A DNA stretch of 64,000 nt from Laguncularia racemosa (Eukaryota > Streptophyta > Magnoliopsida > Myrtales > Combretaceae). Under the pieces are notes generated by a model, which saw only the letters and a list, made by a program, of their open reading frames with translations, made no database searches and had not been told where the DNA came from. Within the stretch, counting starts at the first letter, position 1. Each line of letters begins with the position of its first letter. The stretch covers positions 62,001 through 126,000 of the forward strand of contig JBBMOL010000182.1 of NCBI GenBank assembly GCA_037954665.1, written 5' to 3'. Both the position numbers and the translations under genes were made by a program. Positions 38,936 through 49,997 of this stretch are shown here, piece by piece.

Positions 38936-39314
38936 ATCATCACTAAAGTCTTTTGCTCATCACTTACGTATGCCTAAATCAAATTCAAATAGTTGCAAAA
39001 GAAGAGACACCACCACAAAGCCATAACTATACACAAACCCCTAAAACGGATCCAACAAAGGCAGTACAAAACACGCAAACAGAGAAAGATCCACAAGAAA
39101 AAAAAACTGAACTTACAAAAGGAGAAGGACTATCATCGCGAGGCACCTCTAAAGAACTGGGCAAATTCCTTAAAATGCTTAACACTCGGCGTCATCTTGT
39201 TTAGTAGATGACTCGTCGTCAGCTTCTGGTTCTGTTTCAAGCAACCCCCAGCTTTCAATTTTCCATTACATTCTTGAGAAAAATCCCAAATCCTCTCATT
39301 CCACAAAGTCTTAG

Positions 39315-39623
39315 ATGGATACCAAAGGAAAGCCCAAGAAAGGCGCTAGAGGAAGGAAAGGTGGCGGCCCCAAGAAGAAGCCCGTCTCTCACTCTGCCAA
39401 GGTCGGTCTCCAGTTTTTCGTTAGTAAGATCGAATTTTACTTGAAGAAAGGTCGTCATGCACAGCATGTTGGTAATGGTGCTCCAGTCTACCTTGCCGCT
39501 GTTCTGGAATTAGAAAGGAGAAGAGAAGTGGTTGGCGACTTTCCAATCCTAGTTCATATCGCCACCACCATGCCTCGCCGCAGCTTTGGAGGAAAACCTA
39601 CTACAGTCTTCGTGAAACCCTAA
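39315..39623 (+). pseudogene. Truncated histone H2A copy with a foreign tail
   Basis: The first 65 codons encode a plant-type H2A N-terminus: a basic tail (KGKPKKGARGRKGGGPKKK), then VGLQFFVSKIEFYLKKGRHA and GNGAPVYLAAVLE. Several conserved residues are changed, for example QFPVGRIGRY in the family reads QFFVSKIEFY here. After AAVLE the similarity stops abruptly where YLAAEVLELAGNAARDN should follow. The frame runs 37 more codons of unrelated sequence to a stop at about 39623, so most of the histone fold and the whole C-terminal half are absent. It lies between the gag end of the copia remnant and a second copia-derived fragment, in the opposite orientation to both. It may be a captured or retro-copied fragment, and I doubt it makes a histone. 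Confidence 0.8.
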
Positions 39624-39647
39624 TCGGCAATGTGCACGACCATAACC

Positions 39648-39799
39648 CTTCGCTGGAGAACAACTCGAAGAAGTTCGACGACTACAACCGGACCAGCAAC
39701 ACCTTACGACATTAGCCGACTATAACCACTCGAAGATGGTTAAACCTTAGTCGACTACAACCAGACCAGCAAAGCCTTTCCTTCGCTGGAGAACAACTC
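39648..39799. repeat. Short internal duplication next to the H2A fragment
   Basis: CTTCGCTGGAGAACAACTCG occurs at 39648-39667 and again at about 39780-39799. GACTACAACC.GACCAGCAA occurs at about 39681 and again at about 39748. The two pairs suggest a rearranged roughly 50-100 bp unit. Confidence 0.75.
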
Positions 39800-39849
39800 G
39801 TCACCTTGTCCTCCACCTCTATGGTGGCGCAAACAACGTGCTGACGGAA

Positions 39850-39935
39850 ATATATACATGACCTAAAGGGAATAATATTAAAAAAGAAAAAAAATAATAC
39901 AATTTATTTCTAATATTTACATCTTGTTTCGTAAC
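39850..39935 (-). repeat. Second copy of the copia LTR/internal junction
   Basis: It resembles 37284-37385 in the same orientation: ATATATACATGACCT, GGGAATAAT, a purine run, then TTTACATC and TTTCGTAACG against TTTCATAACG. The match continues past the LTR edge into the internal polypurine region. It is therefore a second 3' LTR junction fragment rather than the missing 5' LTR. Confidence 0.6.
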
Positions 39936-42900
39936 GGTAGCATAAGTAAAATTAATTTATAATAATAGTAATATTATCTTATTTATTTTTTACAGTAGAT
40001 TAAAAATAATTTATAAAGAGAATATACTCTTTTATTTATTTTTATTATTTAGTTATAAAGTCTAAAAATTATGTATAATAGATAAAGATAAATGTCTCTC
40101 TCTTTTTTTATAATCTTTTTAATAATTAATAAAATTTAAAGTTAACATTTCCTCATTTATGAGGTTTGTCATTAATTAATGAAGTAAATATTATTTTTTT
40201 ATGTATGATAAAATTAGATAATAGTTGATCGTTATTACTTTTATAATTAGAAATTATTCAAAATACGGTGGATTAATATTTTCACATGAAAAAAATTTCA
40301 AAAAAAAAAGAAGGAAAAAAACTATAGATGAAAAAAAAAAAGTGAGAGAGAAAGAAAGAACAAGAGCCGGTTCAATGCTCCCTAGCTCGTAAACCAACGA
40401 GTCAAGATTGAGTCAGGACTCGGTTAGGGCCTTTCTCGAGTCTAGACACACTTACTCCATGATTATTCGCTAGCCATTCACTCTTTTATCCTTTCCCCAC
40501 ACCTGTATTGTACCCCCCCCACTGGTCGATCCTTCCCAATATTGGCAACAACAAAAGAAAAAGAAAACAGAAAATGAACCATTCTCTTATATTTCCTCTA
40601 GTTTATTCAATTTGACATGTCAAAAACTTGTCCTCCTAATGGGGAAAAGGTGGTAAAGCTTTCAGTCAATTCAATATAATACATGGAAAGAAGAGTGCTC
40701 GCAGGGATAGCAACCTCTTTTGGATGCTTGGATGAAACGAATAAGGAATAATAATGGCTTAGGAATTGGTATATTCCAAATGAAATTATACAATATAATT
40801 CTCTTCGTTACATACATCTCGTTTATACTGTATGCGTTTGCCTGCAATGAAAACAAACCTGTAGATCGACAATGATTTTGTAGGTTAATTATTCTATATA
40901 ACAAGAATTAACTAAGTCCGACTTCAGATTTGACTAGAATAGATGGGGGGTAGATTCGCCACTTGCTCTGAACTTATACTTATTAATGGAGAATTCTTTC
41001 CTTGCCAGAGTCTCTGTCTTTCTCTCGAAAGGAAGCCATTAATCATAAAGATAGTGTTCCGGGAATGAGTTTATACTCTCCTCCTAATTTCTACAATCAA
41101 TCTAAAAGACTTTTTCCACATGTCTACACTGATTTTAGATTGTGAGTCCATGCCATCATGCAGCCTGTATTCACTCTACACTCGCAGATAGGGAGGGGAT
41201 ATAAAGACAGCAATCAGAGTGGCTATGTATACCTCATTCAGCTAGCTTACAGTGTTAATAGATTCTGCAACATATGCTTCCATATTTAGCACTCTTTCCA
41301 TCTCTAGGATCATTCTTCGGAGTGTCTTGTATTAGCCACTGGTTTTTCAACTGTTGAAGGCATAATATCAAGAATGTTGAGTAACGAGATAATTTATCAA
41401 GAACTAGGTGAAAATACATGATCCATGGGATGGCACATGAAAGACACTGGTACATCAAAATTGAACACTCATGCTAATAAAGTCTCTTTTAACTCATAAG
41501 GAATTATACCTTCAATTCACTAATGGCTATATAGAAGATTACTTTTATCTAGAAGCAAGGTAATTTTTTTTTTAGTAGATCAGATCTTTTACATCTATCT
41601 CCATCGTAACCTTGTGTCTTGGGCACAAGTCCTGGCATGACTTCGATACCTAATGGCGTCTGGTGGCTAAATTCCATATATTTCTCTACCCTTACTCCTG
41701 CAGTATCTGCTGGGTGATGGGAGTGCCTGCCTCCTTTTCCATGCAAAACAAGGGTGCCATCATCTAGGTGGATGTCCAAGTTCATTGGTGAATCTTGAGA
41801 ATTTCTAAACTAAAGGCCTCTTGGCAAGATTTATACCTCTCTTAAGCAGGTATCCAAGTCTTTTAAGCAAAAGGTCACCAGCCCATTGAGACTGTTATAC
41901 GTGTCAGCACTGCTTTCTTTGCTACATCATGCCCAATTGACATGCCTAAGAATGTGCATGGAAAAGTTCTTAGGAGATTTCTACAGCCTTTCAAATCCAG
42001 GCTCCTCAGGCTGCTCAAATGTCCTACTCGCTTGGCAACTCGTCTATGCATGAACCAACTAAGCTAAAATTTCTAGTTAGTCAATGCTCAAATTAACCAT
42101 ATATCCTCTAAGTCTAAATCACATAATAATAACTGTGAAGTCAGGAGACTTCCTAACACTGGCAGTGATTTTTGTGAATGTTACAATAGCATTAGAGTTG
42201 GAATTCATCTTTCTTCCGTGCCTTGAAACAGGTGTTTTAGTGGTTTTTACAAGGGTCTTGTATTCCAACTGCAAAAGCTTTAGATTTGGGTATCACTTCA
42301 TTGAGTTTCAATTTCAAATCAGCATCCTGACTTATTCAGAATCTGATACCCCTTGGTAGCAACTGACATGGCAAGAGCAAGAACTATATTAGACAGCTGC
42401 AAATAATCATCACAATCACCGTAGAGCAATCGCTATGAGGCAACTAATTTCTCAACCAATGCCAAGACTGTATTCCTTGTCTACTTTAGCATCTGAACAC
42501 CTTTGGACCATCTTATATCCAACCAAAAATGATAATGAGATGTCATAACCATCCGAAAACAAGAGAACAGCAGAAATCATGAATTTCTTCACATGTTAAC
42601 TAATTGTGACTCAGTTCTGCCATCATCCAAAAGCAAAGAGAACGGGTGAAACCATACTCATCTTCTTCACGTGTTCAGTAATTGTAACTCTATTCAGCAA
42701 ACAAATAAACATATTCTTGCATTTCTCTGAAGGATTTGACAGTTCCTTTTAAGTTGGCTTAGAGCATCCTCCCACATATACTTGCCTTTTCCCAAGTGCT
42801 TTACAATGGTAGATATTACAAGAAAAAAACCTTTATATTAATTAGCCACATGTCTGGGTTCTAAATTTATCATGTGGGCCAGGAATTTGACAAGAGTTTC

Positions 42901-43430
42901 ACAATTTCATGCAGCTATACTGATATGATCTATCAATCAAAATAGCAAGTATTGTGGAAGTACTCTTTCTATACTTCTGATTACACAGTCAATCCCTTAC
43001 AATGTGCAGCTAAAAACAAGAGAAACTAAGGACAAAACAATTGCTTCCCCCTCTCACTCCGGTAGCCGACGGCTGGTTTCGCCAGGCTCTCCCTCTCTCT
43101 CTCTTATAACTAACTATGATGATCTGTCCATATTCCCTCCTCCTCCTCTAACCAACTATATATATGATCCTATTCGGTCCCCCCCTTGCTCTTCCTCTTC
43201 CACGTCCTGCCTGCCACGGGTCCTCCTTCTCTCTCCATCACGTGCCTCCCCTTCCAGCTCAGCTCCCCTTTCCACCTCAGCCCCTCTCCCACTACTTGAT
43301 CTGGATTGGGCCTTGTTACTCCCTTCTTTTCCCACTGTTACTCCTCCCTTTTCTCTCCCCTTTTTCCTCTGATATGTCTTGATTGGCCGGCCCATATCAT
43401 ATACACCTAGCATGGGAGCCAAAGACAAGA
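39936..43430. other. Intergenic sequence, possible traces of old genes
   Basis: There is no intact gene. On the minus strand at about 42045-41930 a frame reads RVGHLSSLRSLDLKGCRNLL, which resembles a leucine-rich repeat of the plant NBS-LRR type, but it is isolated and soon stopped. The minus-strand frame at 41549-41785 has no domain I recognise. Positions 43030-43370 are pyrimidine-rich and produce open frames by composition only. Confidence 0.45.
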
Positions 43431-44596
43431 TCCCATAGGCAAACTCAAGCCAAGCAATATATAAAACATTGCTGATAAATTAATCTATAAATTCCAAGAA
43501 GTGCATCCAATAGAGAGAAGCCAGAAATGTGTCAGCAGAATAAACCAATTTATTCCACAATGCAGAATGTAACTGCTGGCAATGGACAAAGAGTATTGTC
43601 GTAACCCTATACAGCCTGTGCAAAATAGCAGCACTATGTCTATGGGCCAAATTGTACTGTTAAAGACAGGGTTTCACTAGAATGCTCCATCAGTTAAATA
43701 TATAGCATAATCCTCACAAAATCTCCCTATTACGATAGAGACATATGAGTAAGACCACAAGTATTTACCTATGTCAGATAGAGGCAGCACAGCACTAAAT
43801 CATGTCATCACGCATTAAGCCTGGGCTATGAGTATGACCACTACAATATGCTATAGAAAACCTTCATAAAGAATTGTGAGGGTTGAGTTTCTGTTTACAG
43901 GAAACATAGAGAACATCATGCTTGACAGCACCAGCACACTCTGTGCTGGAGGTAGAATCATATGTTTCTCCAGCAAGTTCAGATGGGAAGATGTCAACAG
44001 GAAGTTACTGCATTGGAGCGAGTCATGAAAATATGTCAAGCATCAATATGCTCAACAAATTATCAATTCAAATTCCAATAAAATTACTTATAATACAGCA
44101 ACAATATGAAGTAATGGTGGCTTGATTTTGAAATTTTTCATTGAGAACATGATACATGGTTATATATACTGCTCGACTGAAGATTAGTTCAAATAAACAA
44201 AAAATCTATTTTGTGCATAATTAGCAGCAAACTACCAGAGAGATCTTCAAGCTTGAAGGCAACACTTAGCGCTTTTTGCTATGCCTCAATGAATGCGATT
44301 CCATCTCCAATTCAACCTTTACTTGTATTCTTCAATTTCTCATTTCTTCCATGTAAATTACCAATTTACAAATATTTTCACTTTCTAATGCCTATCATCT
44401 ATCTGTTAACCAAGACTAGAGTCTCCCCATAAGAATGCACATCAAATGCATAGGGAGTGCCATTTTCCAGGAGCACCCTGAGTTCATTGTTGGTTGGATC
44501 ATACAGAATCAGCTTTCCCATTCATTCCATAAAAATCTCACCATATATTCCACAGCTCAAAGGTCTCCCAACTCCAACAAGGGCTCCAAAAAAAGT
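43431..44596. repeat. Tandem duplication unit A (F-box gene 3' flank)
   Basis: It is homologous in direct orientation to 44597-45757. Both start TCCCATAGGCAAA followed by CAAGCCAAGCAATATATAAAA and end within the 3' coding part of the F-box gene. The offset is about 1.16 kb. The copies have many small differences, so the duplication is not recent. Confidence 0.9.
44399..44596 (-). pseudogene. Duplicated C-terminal fragment of the F-box gene
   Basis: The minus strand reads RPLSCGIYGEIFME, a stop (TGA at 44524-44522), then MGKLILYDPTNNELRVLLEN to the conserved ending VNR and TAG at 44401-44399. The intact gene has AGA at the stop position. The fragment lacks the F-box and most of the F-box-associated domain and ends at the duplication joint. 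Confidence 0.88.
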
Positions 44597-45757
44597 TCCC
44601 ATAGGCAAATTATCAAGCCAAGCAATATATAAAACATTGCTGATAAATTAATCTATAAATTTCAGAAATGCACCATAAAGAGAGAGACAAAAAATGCGTA
44701 AGCAGAATCAACTGATTCACTCCACATTGCAGAATAAAACTACTGGAAATGGATAACAAGTATTGTCATAACACTGAACCCTGTGCAAAAGCAACAGTAT
44801 ATCTATTGGCCAAATTATACTGCTATAAAACAGGTTTTCACTAGAATGTTCCATCAGTTGAATTAACAGTATAATCCTCACAAAATCTCCCCATTACAAT
44901 AGAGGCGTATGATACAAGTATCACCACAAGTATTTACCCATGTCACAAAGAGGCAGCAAGTACTAAAATGCATCATCACATGCAAAGCTAGGGGTATAAG
45001 TATGACCACTTCAAAAATTGTGAGGTTTGAATTGCTGTTTACTGGGAAATATAGAGAACACCATTCAGGATAATATCCAGCACACTTTGTCTTGGCGGTA
45101 GAATCATATTTTTCTTCAGCAAATTCAGATGGGAAGATGTCAAATGGAAGTTACTGCATAAGTGAAAGTCAAATGACTCAAATTAAAGCATGTCAAGCAT
45201 CATTGCGTTTACAAATTATAAATCAAATTCCGATAAAATACACTTACAAAACAGCAACGATATGAAGTAATGGTGGCTTTATTTTGAAAATTTTCATTGA
45301 GAACATGATACATCAGTATGTATACCACTCAACTGAAGCTTGGCTACAAATAAATATAAAATATGTTGTGTGCATAATTAGCAGCTTACTACCAGAGAAA
45401 TCTTCAAGCTTGAAAGCAGCACTTAGAGTTTTTTGCTATACCTCAACCTCAATGAATGCAATTCTATCTCTGATCCAATCTTTACTCATACTCTTCTATT
45501 TCTCATTTCTTCCATGTAATTTGCCAATTTACAAACATTTTCACTTTCCAATGCCTATCGTCTATCTGTTAACTGAGACTAGAGTCTCCCTATAAGAATG
45601 CACATCAAATGCATAGGGGATACCATTTTCCAGGAGCACCCTGAGCTCATTGTTGTTTGGATCGTACAGAATCAGCTTTCCCATTCTTTCCATAAAAATC
45701 TTGCCATTTATTCCACAACTCAAAGGTCTCTCGACTCCAAAAAGCGGTCCAAACGAA
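44597..45757. repeat. Tandem duplication unit B (includes the F-box gene 3' end)
   Basis: It is the partner of 43431-44596. The last roughly 195 bp (45562-45757) are the genuine 3' coding end of the F-box gene, and the rest is downstream non-coding sequence. Confidence 0.9.
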
Positions 45758-46674
45758 AATCGTTTAGTCCACGACTCCCTCTCTCCCCATCTATTCATCA
45801 ACCACCCATCGAACCACTTATTTCTTCCTTTAAAAGTATAAGCTATCAAACACAGTGATCCCTCACATGCACAAAGCCTCAAGCAATTACTTTTGTCAAT
45901 ATCTCCTAATGCAGACAAATCAATCTTCCGGAACACCTCACCAACCATATCAAATGATAAGATGTTAATAACACCACCACCATGAGCAATGGAATAAAAA
46001 GCCCCATTAACAAAAGTACATGTAGGATCATACACACGACAATTCAATGCACATGCTTCACTCTCAATCTCCGTCCACAAATCACTCCTAAAAGAAAACA
46101 ACTCAGCACGGAAATTCGTCCTATCAGGCTTATCCAAAAACACAATCCTCAAAACTTTATAGTCATCGATATTGGCATCATAACCAAATCCATGAACTAC
46201 GCCACAGATATTCTCGTGATGGGAATTGGGACTAAGTATTACGTTTTCAGGCAAAGCTCGAAACTTTCTGGTTGCGGGATTCCACAAAAAAGTGGGTGAC
46301 CCAAAACTTGCAACGGCATCATGAGACAAACAAACTAAGCCATTACAACAACCCACAATCCTTAGGTTTTTAAAGTAAAGCTCAGGAGGAACAGTAATAT
46401 CAACAGCAGCAAAGTCGCCATCTTGCATTTCACTGTTTGAAAGTATACAGAGAACATTCATTCTAGTAGTTTTGCACAGGCGTTTTGTGAGTAAAGAATA
46501 GTACAGATTGTCATTATTTCTTGAAGAATGAATGGAAATGAAATGAGGGTCTTGGATTAATGAGTTCCAATATTTGCAAACACATCGAAAACGTAATACA
46601 GATTTGATAGGTAGCCTTACCAGGATTTCCATGAGCAAATACCCACTAATGTCGAGAGGACTAGAAATAGACAT
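45562..46674 (-). CDS. F-box protein with F-box-associated domain (CPR1/At3g06240-like), intronless
   Basis: The 370-residue protein is a predicted SCF ubiquitin-ligase substrate receptor. The F-box is at about residues 10-52 (YLLMEILVRLPIKSVLRFRC, then VCKYWNSLI and DPHFISIH). The F-box-associated interaction domain follows, with the usual landmarks in order: VGCCNGLVCLSHD, FLWNPATRKFRALPE, HGFGYDANIDDYKVLRIVFL, ELFSFRSDLW, VNGAFYSIA and ILSFDMVGEVF. The C-terminus ends LILYDPNNNELRVLLENGIP then VNR. The length is normal for the family, and the ATG at 46674 has an A-rich context. Family members such as CPR1 control immune-receptor turnover, but this large family evolves fast and the target cannot be deduced here. 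The 3' end is shared with tandem duplication unit B. Confidence 0.9.
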   Translation of the reverse strand: MSISSPLDISGYLLMEILVRLPIKSVLRFRCVCKYWNSLIQDPHFISIHSSRNNDNLYYSLLTKRLCKTTRMNVLCILSNSEMQDGDFAAVDITVPPELYFKNLRIVGCCNGLVCLSHDAVASFGSPTFLWNPATRKFRALPENVILSPNSHHENICGVVHGFGYDANIDDYKVLRIVFLDKPDRTNFRAELFSFRSDLWTEIESEACALNCRVYDPTCTFVNGAFYSIAHGGGVINILSFDMVGEVFRKIDLSALGDIDKSNCLRLCACEGSLCLIAYTFKGRNKWFDGWLMNRWGERESWTKRFSFGPLFGVERPLSCGINGKIFMERMGKLILYDPNNNELRVLLENGIPYAFDVHSYRETLVSVNR

Positions 46675-49600
46675 TTTGGGAAGTGAAAAATAATGGAGAT
46701 CAAAGGAAAGACAAATAATAGCGTTATGTTATGTCTGTGAGATTCTATTCTTTTGCACTTTTCGGGCTTTGTGGAAATTAGTGATCTGGGTTGTCCAGTG
46801 TATTGTGGAATTTTTTATGGAAGAGAGAGAGATGGAGGGGAAGCAGCGGAATCAAGAGAAATGGAGAGAATTTTTTTTTATATATATATTTTGTGCTATC
46901 TTTTGGGCAGGAAATAGGGTGACGGACTCGGTGTTCGACAAAAATACCCTTATAAGGTAAAAATTTAATTGCCGACTCATTTTCATCCATTTTTACTTAT
47001 TTTTCTTTAATTTTAGAAAGACAAGAAATTAAATTCAAAGCTAAACTTTTTCTACATTTCCTTCTATTTCTATTTATTTCACCCTTCACTTGAATTATCA
47101 AACATTATATTAATCACCAATTTCCTTCAATTTGCACTCTCCTCCGCCTCTCTAAAAGTAGCATACAATACTCTTACAGTTTCTTAAGTAAATATATAAA
47201 ATTTTCTTTAGTTAAGCTTAAACTTTTATGATATTTACCTTAATTTGCTCATAGATCTAATTAAGTATGAGTTTAACTTAAATGTTAGTAAATTCAAATT
47301 AAGTTTGGATATTATAATTATTTTAATTGAAAGAAAAATATTTTTTTTAAGGAAAATCAATCTTAAATAAACTCAATTGAATCAAATTTAAACTTATTAA
47401 GTGTCAGTTCAAGTTGAATTAGGCTCAAAATTTTAAACTCGATTAAATTGAAGGCTAATTCAAGTTATGAAATTTTGAATTGAGCTCAAACTCAACGCTA
47501 TGTTGTTTAACTTAACGTCTTTCTAACTCTACTTTCCGGATCCTTAATTGGTCTTTAATAATGTAATCAACTATTTTGCATGTTATAGGCAATTTGTATG
47601 CTTACTGAGTCTAACTTTATATTTACTTTAGTTCCATTGAATAACAGTTAAATTTAGCTACTCAAGAAATTCTCGAATTAAGCTTGAATTCATTATATTT
47701 AAATCAATTAATTTATGAGTTTAATCAAACTAGAGTTAAAACTAAATATTTGTTAAGTTTAAATGTCAATATTATTTTAATTAGAAGAAATATAGTTTTT
47801 TAGATTATTTAAGCACAAAAAAAAATTAGTTAAGTTGAGTTCAAATTTATTAAGTGCCACTTTAAATCAACTTTGAAATTAAAAATTTAAACTCAATTAA
47901 GTTAAAGTTTTGAAATTTCAAGTTGAGCTTTCGATAAAAGCTCAAGTTTACCACTATGTCTTATTGAACCAACTCCTTCATCACCTTAGTCTCAATGGTG
48001 ATCAATAAAAAATAAAATAAAAAATAAAAAAATCTATATAAGAAAGGTTGAACAAGGTTTCATAAATATACATTAGGGCAATTTTCACTGAACATAAATG
48101 TGTTTTGGCATTTTTGTCTCTTTGCATTAACATGTTTTTGTTTTTATATATTGCATACATATGTTTCATCTCTATTTATCACTTTTGATTTATAGGACGT
48201 GCTTAACTTCTAATTGATCCATAACAACTAATTTAATAAAACTATATTATTGAATATATTTAATTAAATAATATAACAAAAATAAAAATGTAAAAAAAGA
48301 AAATAGGATTTAAAACCTAAAAATAGTTGGTTGATTGCTTCGTAGCATTGATGTGGTTAACAATGGTCAAAAAACACTCATGGCTAACATGATCCTACTT
48401 AGGATGATAGGTAACAGCTCAACATGCTTGAAATTAAATAAATAAGTAAATAAACCTAACAAATCATAATCAAGTCTTACAACATAACTAGGACCTATCA
48501 GTTTATTTGATAAAAATTCTTTTACTTCTTCTTTTTTTTTTTTTAATTTCAGGAGCAATAAATAACCACTAAACAAGATGGGCCATGCCACCCAATCAAC
48601 CACTAATGTTTTCAGCCTCTTGTCGGCCATCTCAAGGCAAGGTGTAGCTGGCCACCACTGTTGGGGGATTGAATAATCTACCTAAAGTAATGGTTAGCTA
48701 ACCCTTGACCTTAAAATGGTTAATAAGTACCCTTAAGGTTTAAATGATTTTTTAATTTAGTATTTTTTAATGATATTATCTAAGGGTCAATTATTAAATT
48801 AAGGTTCAAATGTACTTTTCATAAAGATTTAAAGGTGTAAATGAACAATTTTACAAAAAATTGATCTAACACACTTGAAACAAATGTAAGGAGTGAATTT
48901 GCTAAACCAACCCCCTACTAAAACATCTTCACCACCAACGGTGCAATATGAATATGGCAAATAAAAAATTAATAAGTAAATTTTCAAATTTTTTCAAAAT
49001 TTTGGGTATAATTTTTAAAAATTTGTGAAATTAGAGGGGAATATTGGACACAACCTTAGGTTTTGCCCACCCCCTTAATGCACCTTCACCTCTTTGCTAC
49101 ACCACTACTACCACCTCTTTGCTACAACCACCTCTATTACACAACTATCCATATACTCAATGATTCCCTGCCAGCTGCCATCCTGCAGCCACTACACCAT
49201 CAAAGCCGATAAACAGAGTGTTGTTGGTGAAGATCATAGTGTAGTCATCGTTATGGGTATAGATGATAAGGGTATGGTAGCAGTAATGGTCATGTAATGG
49301 TGTTACTAGTGGTGATGATAAGGCAGTGGAAGTGGAGGTGAACACGGCGCACGGTGCAATTGTGGTGGCCACTGGCCATGGCAATAATTACGGCAGTAGT
49401 ATAGTAGTGGTAGTGGGAACGGTGATGAGATTGTGTGAGAGAAAAAAAGGGATCCAAGAAGAAAGTGATCTTTCCAGAGCTTGAGATGTAGAATCACTGA
49501 ATTATAATGCATGTCCAACACATTGGATGGGTCCCAAATATCTCGAACACACATCTTCCATGGTTCAAAGATAACGGACCGCACAAAAATGCAACGAGGC

Positions 49601-49997
49601 CTCCAGCATTCTCGAACCAAGCACAATTCACAGGATCGGACAACTGATTGCAATAATCTTTATTCTTAAACATTCATACGACAGGTTAGATTTCAAGAAA
49701 CTTTGTAGTCAGCTGCTTGCACTTGACAATTTTCAGGTACCTGGCTGCTAGTTAAGTTAATCGTCTACTTAGCAAAATCTGTTGATGTTTGATGGTATTG
49801 ACTGCGTATAACTAAGTATCAAGAACAACTCTACATAATCCAAGGAGTGCATTTTAAAGCCCAGATAGTCACATGAATAAGCAACATATATAAGATTGAC
49901 GTATAAGTTTCTTGCTAGTTAAGGATTTACATTGAGAAAGAATGAGCACAACTACTGACCATATAAATCTATAACCAGTAGGCGTAGTATATCCCCA
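46675..49997. other. Intergenic sequence with repeats, no gene recognised
   Basis: Promoter side of the F-box gene, then AT-rich repeats at 47200-47990 (listed separately). The open frames at 48367-48630 and 49306-49653 (minus) show no known motif. At 48960-49090 the sequence is a degenerate A/T tract. Confidence 0.5.
47230..47960. repeat. Two tandem copies of an AT-rich MITE-like repeat
   Basis: The block 47255-47510 is repeated imperfectly at 47715-47955. Shared landmarks are ATGAGTTTAA, TATTTTAATT.GAA, CAAATTTA..TTATTAAGTG, TTTAAACTC.ATTAA and TTGAGCT. Related sequence occurs at 55290-55660. The GAGCTCAA-type motifs match a hAT-like MITE family common in plants. Confidence 0.55.

Noticed and set aside
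39850..39935. 5' LTR of the copia remnant
   Set aside because: The similarity continues past the LTR edge into the internal polypurine side, so it is another 3' junction fragment and not the 5' LTR.
43004..43428. Open frames rich in Ser/Pro (plus) and Arg/Glu (minus)
   Set aside because: The region is pyrimidine-rich, so stop codons are rare on both strands. There are no domains and the composition is biased.
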